Assembly: GCF_000374845.1 (NCBI RefSeq)
Contig: NZ_KB895426.1
Coordinates: 18,188-82,187, forward strand
DNA length: 64,000 nucleotides
Direction of reading: 5' to 3'
Origin: Paenibacillus terrigena DSM 21567
GTDB lineage: Bacteria > Bacillota > Bacilli > Paenibacillales > Paenibacillaceae
Under the pieces are notes generated by a model. That model did not search any database, had not been told where the DNA came from, and was given only the letters and a program-made list of their open reading frames with translations. A program made the position numbers and the translations under genes. Shown piece after piece: positions 7,753 through 17,170 of this stretch (positions are counted from its first letter, which is position 1; each line of letters starts with the position of its first letter).

Positions 7753-8434
7753 GGTTATTGATGTTCATAAACGATTTCGTGGACGCAAAGTATTGAACGG
7801 TGTCTCCTTCACCGCGGAGAAAGGGCAGATTACATGCCTGATCGGCATCAATGGAGCGGGCAAATCGACGATACTTAAGGCAATTATGGGTCTTACACCG
7901 CTGAAGAGCGGTATGATTCGAATTGATGATGCGCCTGTTGGGCCGGCGATGTATGAGAAGGTTGCTTTCGTACCCGATCACCTAACGACACCAACCGGGA
8001 TGAGATTGTCGGAGGGCATCCAGTTCATGAAGGATTTCTATCGGAATTGGAATGACGTTCGTGCAAATGAATTATTGGCGTTCTTTAAGTTGGATCGGAC
8101 GGAGCGTGTGGGTAACCTGTCTAAAGGGATGGCAGCGAAGTACAGCCTATTACTCGGTTTATCGCAGGACACGGACTACATCTTAATGGATGAGCCGTTC
8201 TCAGGGATTGATATGTTCAGCCGCGAGATTATTGCGGAAGTCTTCTCAACGGATCTTATCGAGGATCGTGGGGTACTTCTAACCACGCATGAAATTGATG
8301 ACATGGAGCATTTGATCGATCAAGCAGTACTGCTTCAGAATGGTTCGGTTCAGCTTGCCTTTGATTGCGAGGAAATGCGTACGACGGAAGGGAAGTCCGT
8401 CATTGATGTGATGAGGGAGGTGTATACGGGATGA
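7745..8434 (+). CDS. ABC transporter ATP-binding protein
   Basis: A 229-residue ATPase with Walker A GINGAGKST near residue 39, a signature-like LSKGMAAKYSLLLGLS, and Walker B YILMDEPFSGID. ATG 7745 follows GGAGGAGGGG and overlaps the GntR stop; longer readings in this frame are not supported. It overlaps the following membrane gene by 4 bp, indicating translational coupling. The GntR-ATPase-membrane protein arrangement matches Ytr/YhcH-type exporters linked in Bacillales to cell-envelope stress. The substrate is unknown. Confidence 0.92.
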   Translation: MIEVIDVHKRFRGRKVLNGVSFTAEKGQITCLIGINGAGKSTILKAIMGLTPLKSGMIRIDDAPVGPAMYEKVAFVPDHLTTPTGMRLSEGIQFMKDFYRNWNDVRANELLAFFKLDRTERVGNLSKGMAAKYSLLLGLSQDTDYILMDEPFSGIDMFSREIIAEVFSTDLIEDRGVLLTTHEIDDMEHLIDQAVLLQNGSVQLAFDCEEMRTTEGKSVIDVMREVYTG

Positions 8435-9258
8435 ATCGGTATTTGAAATTGGTCAACATGGAAATTCATCGCTTCCGGTATATTCTCGCTTCCTTAATGG
8501 TGGTAACGCTGCTGTCCCAGTGCGGATCGTTGATTTGGACGATCCAGCGTGTCGTATCAGCCAAGGAGAAAGGGCTTACCCAAGCGGAGGTCGGATTTGC
8601 CATTCCTAAATTCCTTTCGTTCCCATGGGCCATCGTGAATACAAAAGTGTGGTTCATCCTGCCGATTTTGCTGAGCATTACCGTGCTGGTCTTGTATTCA
8701 ATGATCATCTGGTACCGCGATTGGTTCGGTCGGTCGACGTTCATTTATCGGCTGCTGATGCTGCCATCGGCGAGATGGGTACTCTATGTATCTAAGCTGA
8801 CAGCTATTTTGACCTTTGTATTTAGTATGATTGCTTTCCAATTGGTATTGTTGGTTGGAGAGAATATGCTCTTTAAAACGATCGTGCCGGCTGGTATGCG
8901 AACGGATTCGACTTTCGTTGAAGCGAGTACGATAATTCCTGTGCTGGACACGTTGTTACCAAAGCAATTTGAGCAATTCATCTATTCCTATGGACTAGGG
9001 ATTATCGGCGTCATCGTCATATTTACAGCGGTTCTACTTGAGCGAAGCTACCGGCGCTTAGGCATTCTGTATGCAATTGGTTATTCCGCGGCATGTGTGG
9101 GTGTGATTCTTTCCCCATTCATCCTAGGTCTGGACCGTTCGAACAGTTATTGGTATCCGAGTGAAATCTATACGATGGAGCTAGCTGCTTGCCTCCTTAT
9201 CTCTGTAATCTCGGTTTGTCTTGGATTCTGGCTTCTTCGCAAGAAGATTACGGTATAA
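8431..9258 (+). CDS. ABC transporter permease-like membrane protein
   Basis: A 275-residue protein with about six hydrophobic segments, including one near residues 15-30, one near 65-90 (VWFILPILLSITVLVLYSMI), one near 115-140 and a final one (ACLLISVISVCLGFWLL), ending in a short Lys-rich tail. The start overlaps the ATPase stop. It lacks a clear family signature, but position and topology make it the membrane partner of the ATPase. Confidence 0.8.
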   Translation: MNRYLKLVNMEIHRFRYILASLMVVTLLSQCGSLIWTIQRVVSAKEKGLTQAEVGFAIPKFLSFPWAIVNTKVWFILPILLSITVLVLYSMIIWYRDWFGRSTFIYRLLMLPSARWVLYVSKLTAILTFVFSMIAFQLVLLVGENMLFKTIVPAGMRTDSTFVEASTIIPVLDTLLPKQFEQFIYSYGLGIIGVIVIFTAVLLERSYRRLGILYAIGYSAACVGVILSPFILGLDRSNSYWYPSEIYTMELAACLLISVISVCLGFWLLRKKITV

Positions 9259-9271
9259 AGGAGGGATTACG

Positions 9272-10489
9272 ATGAAACGTTATTTACTATCGATTGTTCT
9301 CGGCGTCTGTACGCTTGGCATATTGTGTACGTATTATACTTATGGCGCAGCGGATCATTTGCCTGAATATAAGCTGACGACGGTTCAAGGAGATCCGAAA
9401 GAGGGAGCAGACCTAGAACTTTCCGGTAATTATGATGGAAGAATGCATACGGAATCATTGGTCGTTAACGGGAATGGAAGCAAGTATCGGAGTCGAGAGA
9501 CCCTGCGTGATCAGATTCTAGGTGCGCGTTCATGGGTATATAACAATAAGGAGATGGAACAATGGGTACGCGACCACCGGCAGTTCATGCGCGGCAAGGA
9601 CCAAACCGAAGGTTTCTATAAGGATGATGAATGGTTGGTTTATGTGAAGGTGAAGAGTCCATTGGGACGTGTTAATCAGAAGGAAGTTGAATTAAGTGTG
9701 GAGCGATTGAATCTCAAAACCGATGAGGTTCAGCAATACACAACACAAATCCCTGTCAAGTCTGATTCTAGTAATTTCACCAATGTGGTTGATGTACAGC
9801 GAATCAAAGATCAGCTTCATGTACTTGCTTCACAGGATACGGATAAATCTATTCAATATTTTGACTATATGCTGAACTTTGAGAGTGGTGCCTTCATCCA
9901 GGGGGAACAAATTACGCATTGGAATAATACGAACAAAGATATAGAGTTTGATTATGATATCCTCTACAATGCAGGGGATCCGAGCGGGTATGCTGTGTTT
10001 AAGGTGCAAGAGAATAAAGTCAAATCAAGGGGAGAGAATTCTTATTCTTTTGAACCAAGTGGGGTGCATCTCTATGTTTACTCGTATCAATCAGGGAAAC
10101 TATCGGCCTTGCCAGATCCGAAGCAGATTCTTATTCACGGAACCGTCTACGGACATACGGGTGAAGTCCTGAATTATGTCAATGTCGATAAAAATGCCGT
10201 TCATCTCTCGCGTTACAATCTCTCTACAGGTCAAGAAGAGCGGGATTATGCCACAATTAAGGCTACAGAGCTAGACGCAGCAGAGATTCTAACGGCTAAT
10301 CTATTCGAGGATCGAGTCTATGTTTTGATGAAAAAGGGTGTAACTCCGCTTATTGCTGCGCTGGATGTATCTAATGGAAAAGTGCTTTATGTAGGTGAAA
10401 CGGCGCTTGAAGGATCTGCATTGGATCGTGAAAAAGAAATGAAGTTGTTAAATCTCTATAATATAAATATAACCAAGACCACTTCTTAG
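9272..10489 (+). CDS. Exported or membrane-anchored protein of unknown function in the ABC operon
   Basis: A 405-residue protein starting MKRYLLSIVLGVCTLGILCT, a signal peptide or N-terminal anchor with no clear lipobox. The rest is polar with repeated short beta-like segments (RIKDQLHVLASQDTDKSIQY, VYGHTGEVLNYVNVDKNAVH, IAALDVSNGKVLYVGETAL) that suggest a propeller-like extracytoplasmic domain. I do not recognise the family. The ATG at 9272 follows AAGGAGGG. It lies 13 bp after the permease gene and is probably a surface partner of the transporter. Confidence 0.75.
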   Translation: MKRYLLSIVLGVCTLGILCTYYTYGAADHLPEYKLTTVQGDPKEGADLELSGNYDGRMHTESLVVNGNGSKYRSRETLRDQILGARSWVYNNKEMEQWVRDHRQFMRGKDQTEGFYKDDEWLVYVKVKSPLGRVNQKEVELSVERLNLKTDEVQQYTTQIPVKSDSSNFTNVVDVQRIKDQLHVLASQDTDKSIQYFDYMLNFESGAFIQGEQITHWNNTNKDIEFDYDILYNAGDPSGYAVFKVQENKVKSRGENSYSFEPSGVHLYVYSYQSGKLSALPDPKQILIHGTVYGHTGEVLNYVNVDKNAVHLSRYNLSTGQEERDYATIKATELDAAEILTANLFEDRVYVLMKKGVTPLIAALDVSNGKVLYVGETALEGSALDREKEMKLLNLYNINITKTTS

Positions 10490-10506
10490 AAAAGAGGTAC
10501 AGCCCG

Positions 10507-10779
10507 ATGGATCGAACGATGAGCTTTGGGCATAAGATCGAGATATTAAAAGGGTTAGAGACGTACGGGTATCAAGTAGCACATTATATGCTGCAGGAAG
10601 AGGACCTTGCGTTAGATGCAGTCAAATTAGCTCTACTGGAGATCAGTGCGAAGGATGAGTTTTTCACAGAAGAAGTCTCCTCGCAACGAGCACAATGGCG
10701 CAAATTGGTTATGCGTCACGCGATCCACTTGAAGCAGACATGGTTAGTCGCGAAGCAGCGGAATCCTATTCTGAATTAG
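10507..10779 (+). CDS. Small protein resembling an ECF sigma region 2 N-terminal helix set
   Basis: A 90-residue protein with AGAGGTAC upstream. The segment ILKGLETYGYQVAHYMLQEE then DLALDAVKLALLEI, followed by a Trp-Arg-Lys motif, recalls the first two helices of ECF sigma-factor region 2, but there is no region 4, so it could not act as a normal sigma factor. It is the last gene of the GntR-ABC operon, before a strong terminator. The resemblance is weak and function is unknown. Confidence 0.6.
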   Translation: MDRTMSFGHKIEILKGLETYGYQVAHYMLQEEDLALDAVKLALLEISAKDEFFTEEVSSQRAQWRKLVMRHAIHLKQTWLVAKQRNPILN

Positions 10780-10862
10780 GGTGATTTTTAACCCTTGATA
10801 AGTTGGATGAGAGAAAGACGCCCAAAAAGAAGTTAAAAATGGCTACTAAAGTCTATCGTTCC

Positions 10863-10889
10863 CGCCTGTCTGACGACAGGCGTTTTTTT
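10863..10889 (+). terminator. Intrinsic terminator of the GntR-ABC operon
   Basis: GCCTGTC, a four-base loop and GACAGGC followed by GTTTTTTT, 84 bp after the last gene of the operon. Confidence 0.9.
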
Positions 10890-10950
10890 ATATAATGGAA
10901 GAGAAATGGAAGCGATATCTTCGCTAGAAATAGAGCAGGAGGGATCAGGG

Positions 10951-13233
10951 ATGTCCGATCTGAAACAAACACCTACAACAGAACAACAGGATGTGATTCA
11001 GTACGTCAAAAATAACGGAGGCCCAACACTGGGCTACTCGACAGCATCAGGCGTCTCCATATTGGAGCAAGACGGACTATTTTTCAAGGATTTAAGCAAA
11101 GATGGGACACTCGATAAATATGAAGATTGGCGGTTGTCTGCTGATGAGCGGGCAAAGGACCTTGCTTCCAAAATGGCGATCGAACAAATCGCGGGACTCA
11201 TGCTATACAGTAGACACCAATCGATTCCTGCCGTAAGCACGGGGTGGTTCGCCAGCACGTATGGCGGTAAAACTTACGAAGAGAGCTGTGCGAAGCCTTG
11301 GGAGCTGACGGATGAGCAGATCGGGTTCCTGGCAAAGGATCATCTCCGTCATGTACTCGTCACGAGTGTGGAGAGTCCGGAAGTCGCGGCGCGTTGGAGC
11401 AACAAGGTGCAAGCATTCGCCGAAGGAACGGACTTTGGTATTCCGGCGAATAACAGCTCGGACCCAAGACATAGCTCGGATGCGAACTCCGAATTTAATG
11501 CGGGAGCCGGCGGTCATATCTCGATGTGGCCAGAGACCCTAGGACTTGCAGCGACGTTCACCCCTGAGATTACGCGTCAATTCGGGGAAATCGCAGCGAA
11601 GGAGTATCGCGCCCTTGGACTAGCAACAGCGCTCTCGCCGCAAATCGATATTGCAACAGATCCGCGTTGGTTCCGGTTCACAGGCACATTCGGGGAAGAT
11701 TCCAAGCTGACGACGGATCTGGCACGTGCGTATGTCGATGGCTTCCAAACTTCAACCGGGGATCAAGAGATAGAGGGCGGCTGGGGCTACAATAGCGTAA
11801 ACGCGATGGTAAAGCACTGGCCAGGGGGCGGCTCCGGCGAAGGTGGTCGGGATGCGCACTACGGCTGCGGTAAGTATGCGGTGTACCCGGGAAATAACTT
11901 TGATGAGCATTTGATTCCGTTTACGGATGGCGCTTTCAAGCTGGATGGGAAGACGGATAAGGCTTCTGCCGTGATGCCGTATTACACCGTTTCAGTGGAT
12001 CAAGATCCAGTGAATGGCGAGAATGTAGGGAACTCGTACAGCAAGTATCTCGTGACCGATTTGCTCCGTGAGAAATATGGGTATGACGGTGTTGTCTGCA
12101 CAGATTGGCTTATTACAGCAGATGAGTCCAGCAGTAAGGATTCGTTCCTCAGCGGTAAGCCATGGGGTGTTGAAGAATTGAGCGTCGCCGAACGTCATTA
12201 TAAGTTGCTCATGGCTGGCGTGGATCAATTCGGGGGCAATAACGAGATTGAACCCGTGCTGGAAGCCTATCACATGGGCGTTGCCGAGCATGGCGAAGAT
12301 TATATGCGTGAGCGGTTTGAAAAGTCGGCGGTTCGTCTGCTTCGGAATATTTTCCAATTGGGGCTGTTCGAGAACCCATACTTGGACGTAGAAGAGAGTA
12401 CGCATATCGTCGGCAATCCGGCATTCATGGAAGCGGGCTATGAAGCGCAGCTGAAATCGATTGTTATGCTGAAAAATAAGAATCAAGTGCTCCCGGTGCA
12501 GCCGAAGAGCAAGGTCTATATACCGAAGCGTTATTTGCCAGTGGGCAAAGATTGGTTCGGGTTCCCAACGCCGGAATCGCTCAAACATCCTGTGAATTTG
12601 GAGATTGTGGAGAAATATTTCCACGTCACCGAGAACCCGGATGAAGCGGATTTCGCGATCGTGTTCATTTGCAGCCCGAACTCGGGCACCGGGTATAGCC
12701 AGGAAGATGCAGATCAAGGCGGAAATGGGTATGTGCCGATCAGTCTGCAATATCGGACGTACACGGCCGGACACGGTCGGGCACAGAGTCTTGCAGGGGA
12801 TGCGCGTGATAGCGATGTGCTGAACCGTTCGTATCTTGGCAAGAGCGTAACGCCGCATAATACGACGGATCTCGATAGTGTTCTGGAGACTAAGGCGAAG
12901 ATGAAGGGCAAGCCGGTCATCGTGTCGATGACTTTAACGAATCCGACGATCGTCGCTGAATTCGAGTCGGAAGTGGATGCGATCATCGCGAACTTCGGTG
13001 TACAGGATCAAGCGATTATGGAAATTGTGTCAGGTGCGGTCGAACCTACCGCGCTACTCCCAATGCAGATGCCAGCTAACATGAAGACCGTCGAGGAACA
13101 GTTCGAGGATGTCGCGCATGATATGGACTGCCATGTGGACTCGGTGAATCGTGTCTATGACTTCGCGTTTGGATTGAATTGGAGCGGTGTGATTGAGGAT
13201 ACGCGTACGGCGAAATATAAGAAAGTGAAGTAA
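10951..13233 (+). CDS. Glycoside hydrolase family 3 protein (beta-glucosidase-like)
   Basis: A 760-residue protein without a signal peptide, so probably cytoplasmic. It has the GH3 N-terminal TIM barrel with MVKHWPGGGSGEGGRDAHYG (the KH loop) and the nucleophile segment DGVVCTDWLITADE, Asp near residue 385, followed by the GH3 alpha/beta sandwich (LKSIVMLKNKNQVLPV). The C-terminal fibronectin-III domain seen in many family members seems absent. ATG 10951 is chosen because AGGAGGGA lies just upstream; an in-frame ATG 45 bp earlier lacks such a site. It is a single-gene unit with its own terminator. Substrate linkage cannot be told; beta-glucosidase or beta-xylosidase are likely. Confidence 0.92.
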   Translation: MSDLKQTPTTEQQDVIQYVKNNGGPTLGYSTASGVSILEQDGLFFKDLSKDGTLDKYEDWRLSADERAKDLASKMAIEQIAGLMLYSRHQSIPAVSTGWFASTYGGKTYEESCAKPWELTDEQIGFLAKDHLRHVLVTSVESPEVAARWSNKVQAFAEGTDFGIPANNSSDPRHSSDANSEFNAGAGGHISMWPETLGLAATFTPEITRQFGEIAAKEYRALGLATALSPQIDIATDPRWFRFTGTFGEDSKLTTDLARAYVDGFQTSTGDQEIEGGWGYNSVNAMVKHWPGGGSGEGGRDAHYGCGKYAVYPGNNFDEHLIPFTDGAFKLDGKTDKASAVMPYYTVSVDQDPVNGENVGNSYSKYLVTDLLREKYGYDGVVCTDWLITADESSSKDSFLSGKPWGVEELSVAERHYKLLMAGVDQFGGNNEIEPVLEAYHMGVAEHGEDYMRERFEKSAVRLLRNIFQLGLFENPYLDVEESTHIVGNPAFMEAGYEAQLKSIVMLKNKNQVLPVQPKSKVYIPKRYLPVGKDWFGFPTPESLKHPVNLEIVEKYFHVTENPDEADFAIVFICSPNSGTGYSQEDADQGGNGYVPISLQYRTYTAGHGRAQSLAGDARDSDVLNRSYLGKSVTPHNTTDLDSVLETKAKMKGKPVIVSMTLTNPTIVAEFESEVDAIIANFGVQDQAIMEIVSGAVEPTALLPMQMPANMKTVEEQFEDVAHDMDCHVDSVNRVYDFAFGLNWSGVIEDTRTAKYKKVK

Positions 13234-13246
13234 GTGATGTGTATAA

Positions 13247-13281
13247 GAGGCCCTTATTCCGTGATGGAATAGGGGCTTTTT
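13247..13281 (+). terminator. Terminator after the GH3 gene
   Basis: GGCCCTTATTCC and GGAATAGGGGCT form a hairpin followed by TTTTT, 14 bp after the stop codon. Confidence 0.85.
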
Positions 13282-13314
13282 ATGTGTGGTGTGCTGAGAT
13301 AGGGTGGCGGCAGG

Positions 13315-13543
13315 AATAACTGCGTTTTCGCAGTTAATTTGAGCGAATGGAGGTGGCGCGTAGGGAATAACTGCTTTATAGCAGTTATTTTAGGAAGAGC
13401 GAGCTGGTTTGTCGTAAATAACTGCGATAAAGCAGTTAATTCGATTCAAATAGCGCGGGTGGTGCCCAAATAGATGCAAAATAGCAGTTATTTCTCTATT
13501 TGAGCCGGAAGGTCGCTCGAATAACTGCTTAAAAGCAGTTATG
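13315..13543. repeat. Cluster of AATAACTGC...GCAGTTATT palindromes
   Basis: Four near-identical 24-26 bp palindromes, AATAACTGC-N5 to N7-GCAGTTAAT/TATT, lie at 13315-13339, 13366-13390, 13415-13441 and 13518-13542, with a half-site (AATAGCAGTTATTT) at 13480-13494. Inner bases differ while the arms are kept. The region of 456 bp between the GH3 and serine hydrolase genes holds little else. The same arms build the tandem array at 19716-20072. Confidence 0.85.
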
Positions 13544-13689
13544 TTCCAAAGTAATGGTTCGACATACCCAAGGTTCAAAGAGTTTTCGGTCTTTCTTTCT
13601 TGCTTATACAGGAACTAGAGGGAATATGAGGAATTAAGTAAGAGTACAACTGAAATATGAGCTAGGTGTAGGAGAAGGAGTGTGCAGCA

Positions 13690-15153
13690 ATGATCATGAC
13701 CGAAATGAACCAAGCATTACAAGGAATTCGTCCATTTATTGAGCAGCAGATGAAATTGTGGAACGTGCCCGGTCTTGCGGTCGCGGTAATCAAAGATCAA
13801 GAAATCATCATGACTGAGGGTTTCGGTTATCGGGACGTGGAAGCGGGATTAGAGGTCAAGCCAGAGACGTTGTTCGCGATTGGTTCGACGACCAAGGCTT
13901 TTACAGCAGTGGCTGCCGGCATTCTTGTCGATGAAGGAAAGATAGACTTAGATGTACCAGTAAAGCAATATTTGCCACACTTTAAAATGTATGATTCGCT
14001 CGCAACCGAACGGGTCACGCTTCGAGATATGTTATGTCATCGTACAGGGCTGCCAAGGCATGAACTGATGCACTATAATTCTTCCTTTACTCGAGAAGAA
14101 GTTATTGAACGTTTACAGTACTTGGAGCCGAATCAAGATTTTCGTTCAGGTTGGCAGTATCAGAATATTATGTATATGATCGTAGGTTATGTCGTAGGGC
14201 AGCGCCTAGGAACAACATGGGAGCAAGCTGTTCAAGACAAGATCTTGAATCCATTGCAGATGAATGTAAGTAACTTTTCAGTGGAATATTCCCAAAAACA
14301 ACCGAATTATGCTTTACCCTATATGGATCAAGGAGATATGCTTCAACGTATTCCATTCCGGAACATTGACCTGATGGGGCCTGCTGGGTCGATCAATTCG
14401 AATCTTATGGATATGGCGAAATGGGTAATGCTTCTACTCAATAAAGGCGTGCATCAAGGACAACAGATTATTTCAGAAAGTAGCTTAGCAGAAGTGTTCA
14501 AGCCTCATATGCCTACGGATTCGTGGATCACAAAAGAAACTCCGATGTCTTGTTATAGCCTTGGTTGGTCTATTGAACCGTATCGAGGTCACCAAGTGCT
14601 TCATCATGGAGGTGGTATCGATGGTTTTACGGCGGAGGTAGCCTTCTCACCAGATGAGAATATGGGTATCGTAATATTCGCTAATAAAAACGGTAGCCCA
14701 CTTCCTTTGATATTACGTCATAATCTATTTGATCGGCTGCTGGGGTTGGATGAGATCGATTGGAGCGGTAGAATACGCGGTACAGGAAAAGAAAATGAAA
14801 CAGAGAATCAAGATGAAACGCATCAGCCTGAAGAAGAAGCGAAGGAACAAATAAGTGCCAATGAACCAGAGAACCTGACGCATCAACTGCACGAATACAT
14901 AGGTACCTATGAGCATCCGGGATATGGGGAACTGGTTATAGAAATGATCGAGAATAATCTTCAAGTCACATTTAATTCAATCCAACTGACGCTTAACCGC
15001 GTGAAAAATCATGCGTTCGAACTGGAATATAAGTCATTCCAACTCAAGACGCCGGCTACTTTCCATTCGGATGTTAATGATCAGATCGTTCGTGTAGCCA
15101 TTAAAATGCAGCTAGAACCCGGCACAAAAGATATAGAGTTCGTGAAGAAGTAG
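13690..15153 (+). CDS. Serine hydrolase, class C beta-lactamase/PBP4*-like
   Basis: A 487-residue protein with the SxxK motif STTK (Ser66, Lys69), a YxN motif in WQYQNIMYMIVGY near residue 156 and an HGG motif in VLHHGGGIDGFTAEV near residue 315. A charged linker rich in Glu and Gln (residues about 365-400) joins a small C-terminal beta domain (YIGTYEHPGYGELVIEM), as in PbpE/DUF3471-type esterases. There is no signal peptide, so it is likely cytoplasmic. GAAGGAG precedes the ATG. It may be a peptidase or esterase; beta-lactam hydrolysis is not implied. Confidence 0.88.
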   Translation: MIMTEMNQALQGIRPFIEQQMKLWNVPGLAVAVIKDQEIIMTEGFGYRDVEAGLEVKPETLFAIGSTTKAFTAVAAGILVDEGKIDLDVPVKQYLPHFKMYDSLATERVTLRDMLCHRTGLPRHELMHYNSSFTREEVIERLQYLEPNQDFRSGWQYQNIMYMIVGYVVGQRLGTTWEQAVQDKILNPLQMNVSNFSVEYSQKQPNYALPYMDQGDMLQRIPFRNIDLMGPAGSINSNLMDMAKWVMLLLNKGVHQGQQIISESSLAEVFKPHMPTDSWITKETPMSCYSLGWSIEPYRGHQVLHHGGGIDGFTAEVAFSPDENMGIVIFANKNGSPLPLILRHNLFDRLLGLDEIDWSGRIRGTGKENETENQDETHQPEEEAKEQISANEPENLTHQLHEYIGTYEHPGYGELVIEMIENNLQVTFNSIQLTLNRVKNHAFELEYKSFQLKTPATFHSDVNDQIVRVAIKMQLEPGTKDIEFVKK

Positions 15154-15186
15154 GCTTACATTCGAGTAACAAAGAGGTGAATGGAT

Positions 15187-15702
15187 ATGAGTCAGTTTGG
15201 CATATCAGCAATCCCTTACGAGGACAAGACGCTCCTTCACCAACTCATTCAGCTATATCGGTATGATTCGAGTGAGTTTGATGGGCATGCCTTGACGTCG
15301 CACGGGTTGTATCTATATAAATATTTGGACCATCAATGGACAGACGAATATCGCCGTCCGCTGATTTTTAGAGTAGATGGCGAATTAGCGGGTTTCGCTT
15401 TGGTCGCTCTAGGCGTGCCGAAGGAATTCGTAAAATTAAGCGAAGCAGATGCGACGAACACGATAAACGATTTTTTTATCATGCGGAAGTTCAGAGGCAA
15501 GGGGTATGGTAAGCAAGCGGCATTTGCCATATTCGATCAATTTCCAGGTTCATGGGAAGTCCGCCAAACAGCTGCGAACCTCCCGGCGAATCGCTTCTGG
15601 AATCGGGTGATTGAAGAATATACGAACGGAGCTTATACGGAGAAGGAACTGCATGGGGAAGCATGGCATGGGCCGGTGCAGGTATTTATGACACGTAAGT
15701 AG
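15187..15702 (+). CDS. GNAT family N-acetyltransferase
   Basis: A 171-residue protein with the acetyl-CoA loop in NDFFIMRKFRGKGYGKQAAF (R-G-K-G-Y-G) near residue 100 and a terminal NRFWNRVIEEY typical of GNAT enzymes. The ATG at 15187 is favoured over the one at 15181 because the AGAGGTGA site ends just before the latter. It is 33 bp downstream of the serine hydrolase gene and 16 bp upstream of a methyltransferase gene, so the three may be cotranscribed. The substrate is unknown. Confidence 0.85.
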   Translation: MSQFGISAIPYEDKTLLHQLIQLYRYDSSEFDGHALTSHGLYLYKYLDHQWTDEYRRPLIFRVDGELAGFALVALGVPKEFVKLSEADATNTINDFFIMRKFRGKGYGKQAAFAIFDQFPGSWEVRQTAANLPANRFWNRVIEEYTNGAYTEKELHGEAWHGPVQVFMTRK

Positions 15703-15718
15703 AGGAGCGTTGTAAACG

Positions 15719-16564
15719 GTGGAAGAACGAAAATCAACCTATAATATTCAGCATTCGAGTATTGGTATGGAAGCCGAGGTCAATCGGTTAAAAGCTCAAG
15801 CCCAGATGGGCTGGGAGAAGGAGTTTCGGAACTTACAATGGTATGGGCTTCAAGATGGCATGAAGGTGTTAGAAGTTGCTTGTGGTCCAGGGTTTATGAC
15901 AGAGAAGTTAATGGAGAATCTACCGAATAGCCAGATTACAGCGCTCGATATCGATCAAGGGCTATTAGATCAAGCGAAGGCATTATTGAAGCATGCTTCA
16001 GCTGATCACGTTGAATTCGTTCAAGCCTCTGCATATCACACAGGGCTACCGGATAACGAATATGATTTTGCGATAGCGCGGTTGTTATTCCTTCATTTAC
16101 ATGACCCACTTCAAGCCGCACAAGAAATAATGCGTGTTCTGAAGCCTGGTGGTACATTGGTGATTATCGATATTGATGATGGCCTATTTGGGGTTATTGA
16201 ACCGGAAATGGAGATTCTACCTTTGATTCTGAGTAAAATAGCGAAGTCACAATCATCTAACGGAGGAAATCGACATATAGGAAGAAGCTTGCCGCGATTG
16301 TTAGCCAGCGCTGGGTATCAAGATGTTGATATGGATGCCGTTATTCAGCATAGTGATCTGCAGGGCCTGGATGGATTTAAGCAGCAGTTTGATAGTGAAC
16401 GGTTCACCGGATTTTATAAGCGAGGCATACTCAATGCCATGGAGTTCGAGAACTTGAAGCAATCATACGAGGCTTTTAGCCAGAACACTGATGCTTATGC
16501 CATGATGGTGTTTCTGATGGCGTGTGGGACGAAACAGAAATCAACTATAGTAACAACGGGTTGA
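15719..16564 (+). CDS. Class I SAM-dependent methyltransferase
   Basis: A 281-residue protein starting at GTG after an AGAGGAG site. Motif I is VLEVACGPGFMTEKLME near residue 44, motif II ITALDIDQGLLDQAKALL, motif III DNEYDFAIARLLFLHLHD and post-III VLKPGGTLVIIDIDDGLFG, as in UbiE/COQ5-like methyltransferases. The target molecule is not indicated by its neighbours. Confidence 0.88.
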   Translation: MEERKSTYNIQHSSIGMEAEVNRLKAQAQMGWEKEFRNLQWYGLQDGMKVLEVACGPGFMTEKLMENLPNSQITALDIDQGLLDQAKALLKHASADHVEFVQASAYHTGLPDNEYDFAIARLLFLHLHDPLQAAQEIMRVLKPGGTLVIIDIDDGLFGVIEPEMEILPLILSKIAKSQSSNGGNRHIGRSLPRLLASAGYQDVDMDAVIQHSDLQGLDGFKQQFDSERFTGFYKRGILNAMEFENLKQSYEAFSQNTDAYAMMVFLMACGTKQKSTIVTTG

Positions 16565-16645
16565 ACATTCTGCGGGGTTGATTATTTTTGAAGGCTTTGT
16601 TATTTTTATCGGACAATTATTGACGTGACAGGATGGTGGAGAACA

Positions 16646-17170
16646 ATGTCTGAGCAGGTGTATTTAATCAAACCGACGGTAGAGTTAGAGGAAGCTTATA
16701 TAGATTTTTATCAGGATTGGATCGTAAGTGGAGAGAGTATGGTCCCATGGGTGATTAGCAAGGATCCATCCGATTTCCAAGAGCTGGTGCTATTTCAGAC
16801 GGAGCGTGAGAAGGGTGAGAACTTGCCTGATAACTGGGTGCCGGATTCTACGTATTGGCTCGTTTCCGAGCAGAATAAGGTCATCGGAGCTGTGAACATT
16901 AGACATGAACTGAACGAAAGACTGTTTCAATCCGGCGGTCACATTGGTTATGGCATTCGTCCTTCCGAACGACAGAAGGGTTATGCGACCAAGCTTTTGG
17001 CTCTTGCACTTCACCAAACCAAGGAACTGGGGATCTCGAAAGCTCTTGTTGTCTGTGATGCGACGAATATTGGGTCGGAGCGAACAATTCGTAATAACGG
17101 TGGAATTGAAGATACGAATTTCGTAGAGGAAGACGGCAATGTTTTGAAAAGATTCTGGATCACAATCTAG
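16646..17170 (+). CDS. GNAT family N-acetyltransferase
   Basis: A 174-residue protein with the CoA-binding segment GHIGYGIRPSERQKGYATKL near residue 105 and KALVVCDATNIGSERTIRNN near residue 135, the pattern of RimL/YoaA-like GNAT proteins. The ATG 16646 follows GGTGGAG. Its stop is in the same frame as the ankyrin remnant that follows, with only open sequence between. The substrate is unknown. Confidence 0.85.
   Translation: MSEQVYLIKPTVELEEAYIDFYQDWIVSGESMVPWVISKDPSDFQELVLFQTEREKGENLPDNWVPDSTYWLVSEQNKVIGAVNIRHELNERLFQSGGHIGYGIRPSERQKGYATKLLALALHQTKELGISKALVVCDATNIGSERTIRNNGGIEDTNFVEEDGNVLKRFWITI

Noticed and set aside
11992..12858. 288-codon reverse frame inside the GH3 gene
   Set aside because: The plus-strand frame is a clear glycosidase, and the reverse frame has no recognisable domain.
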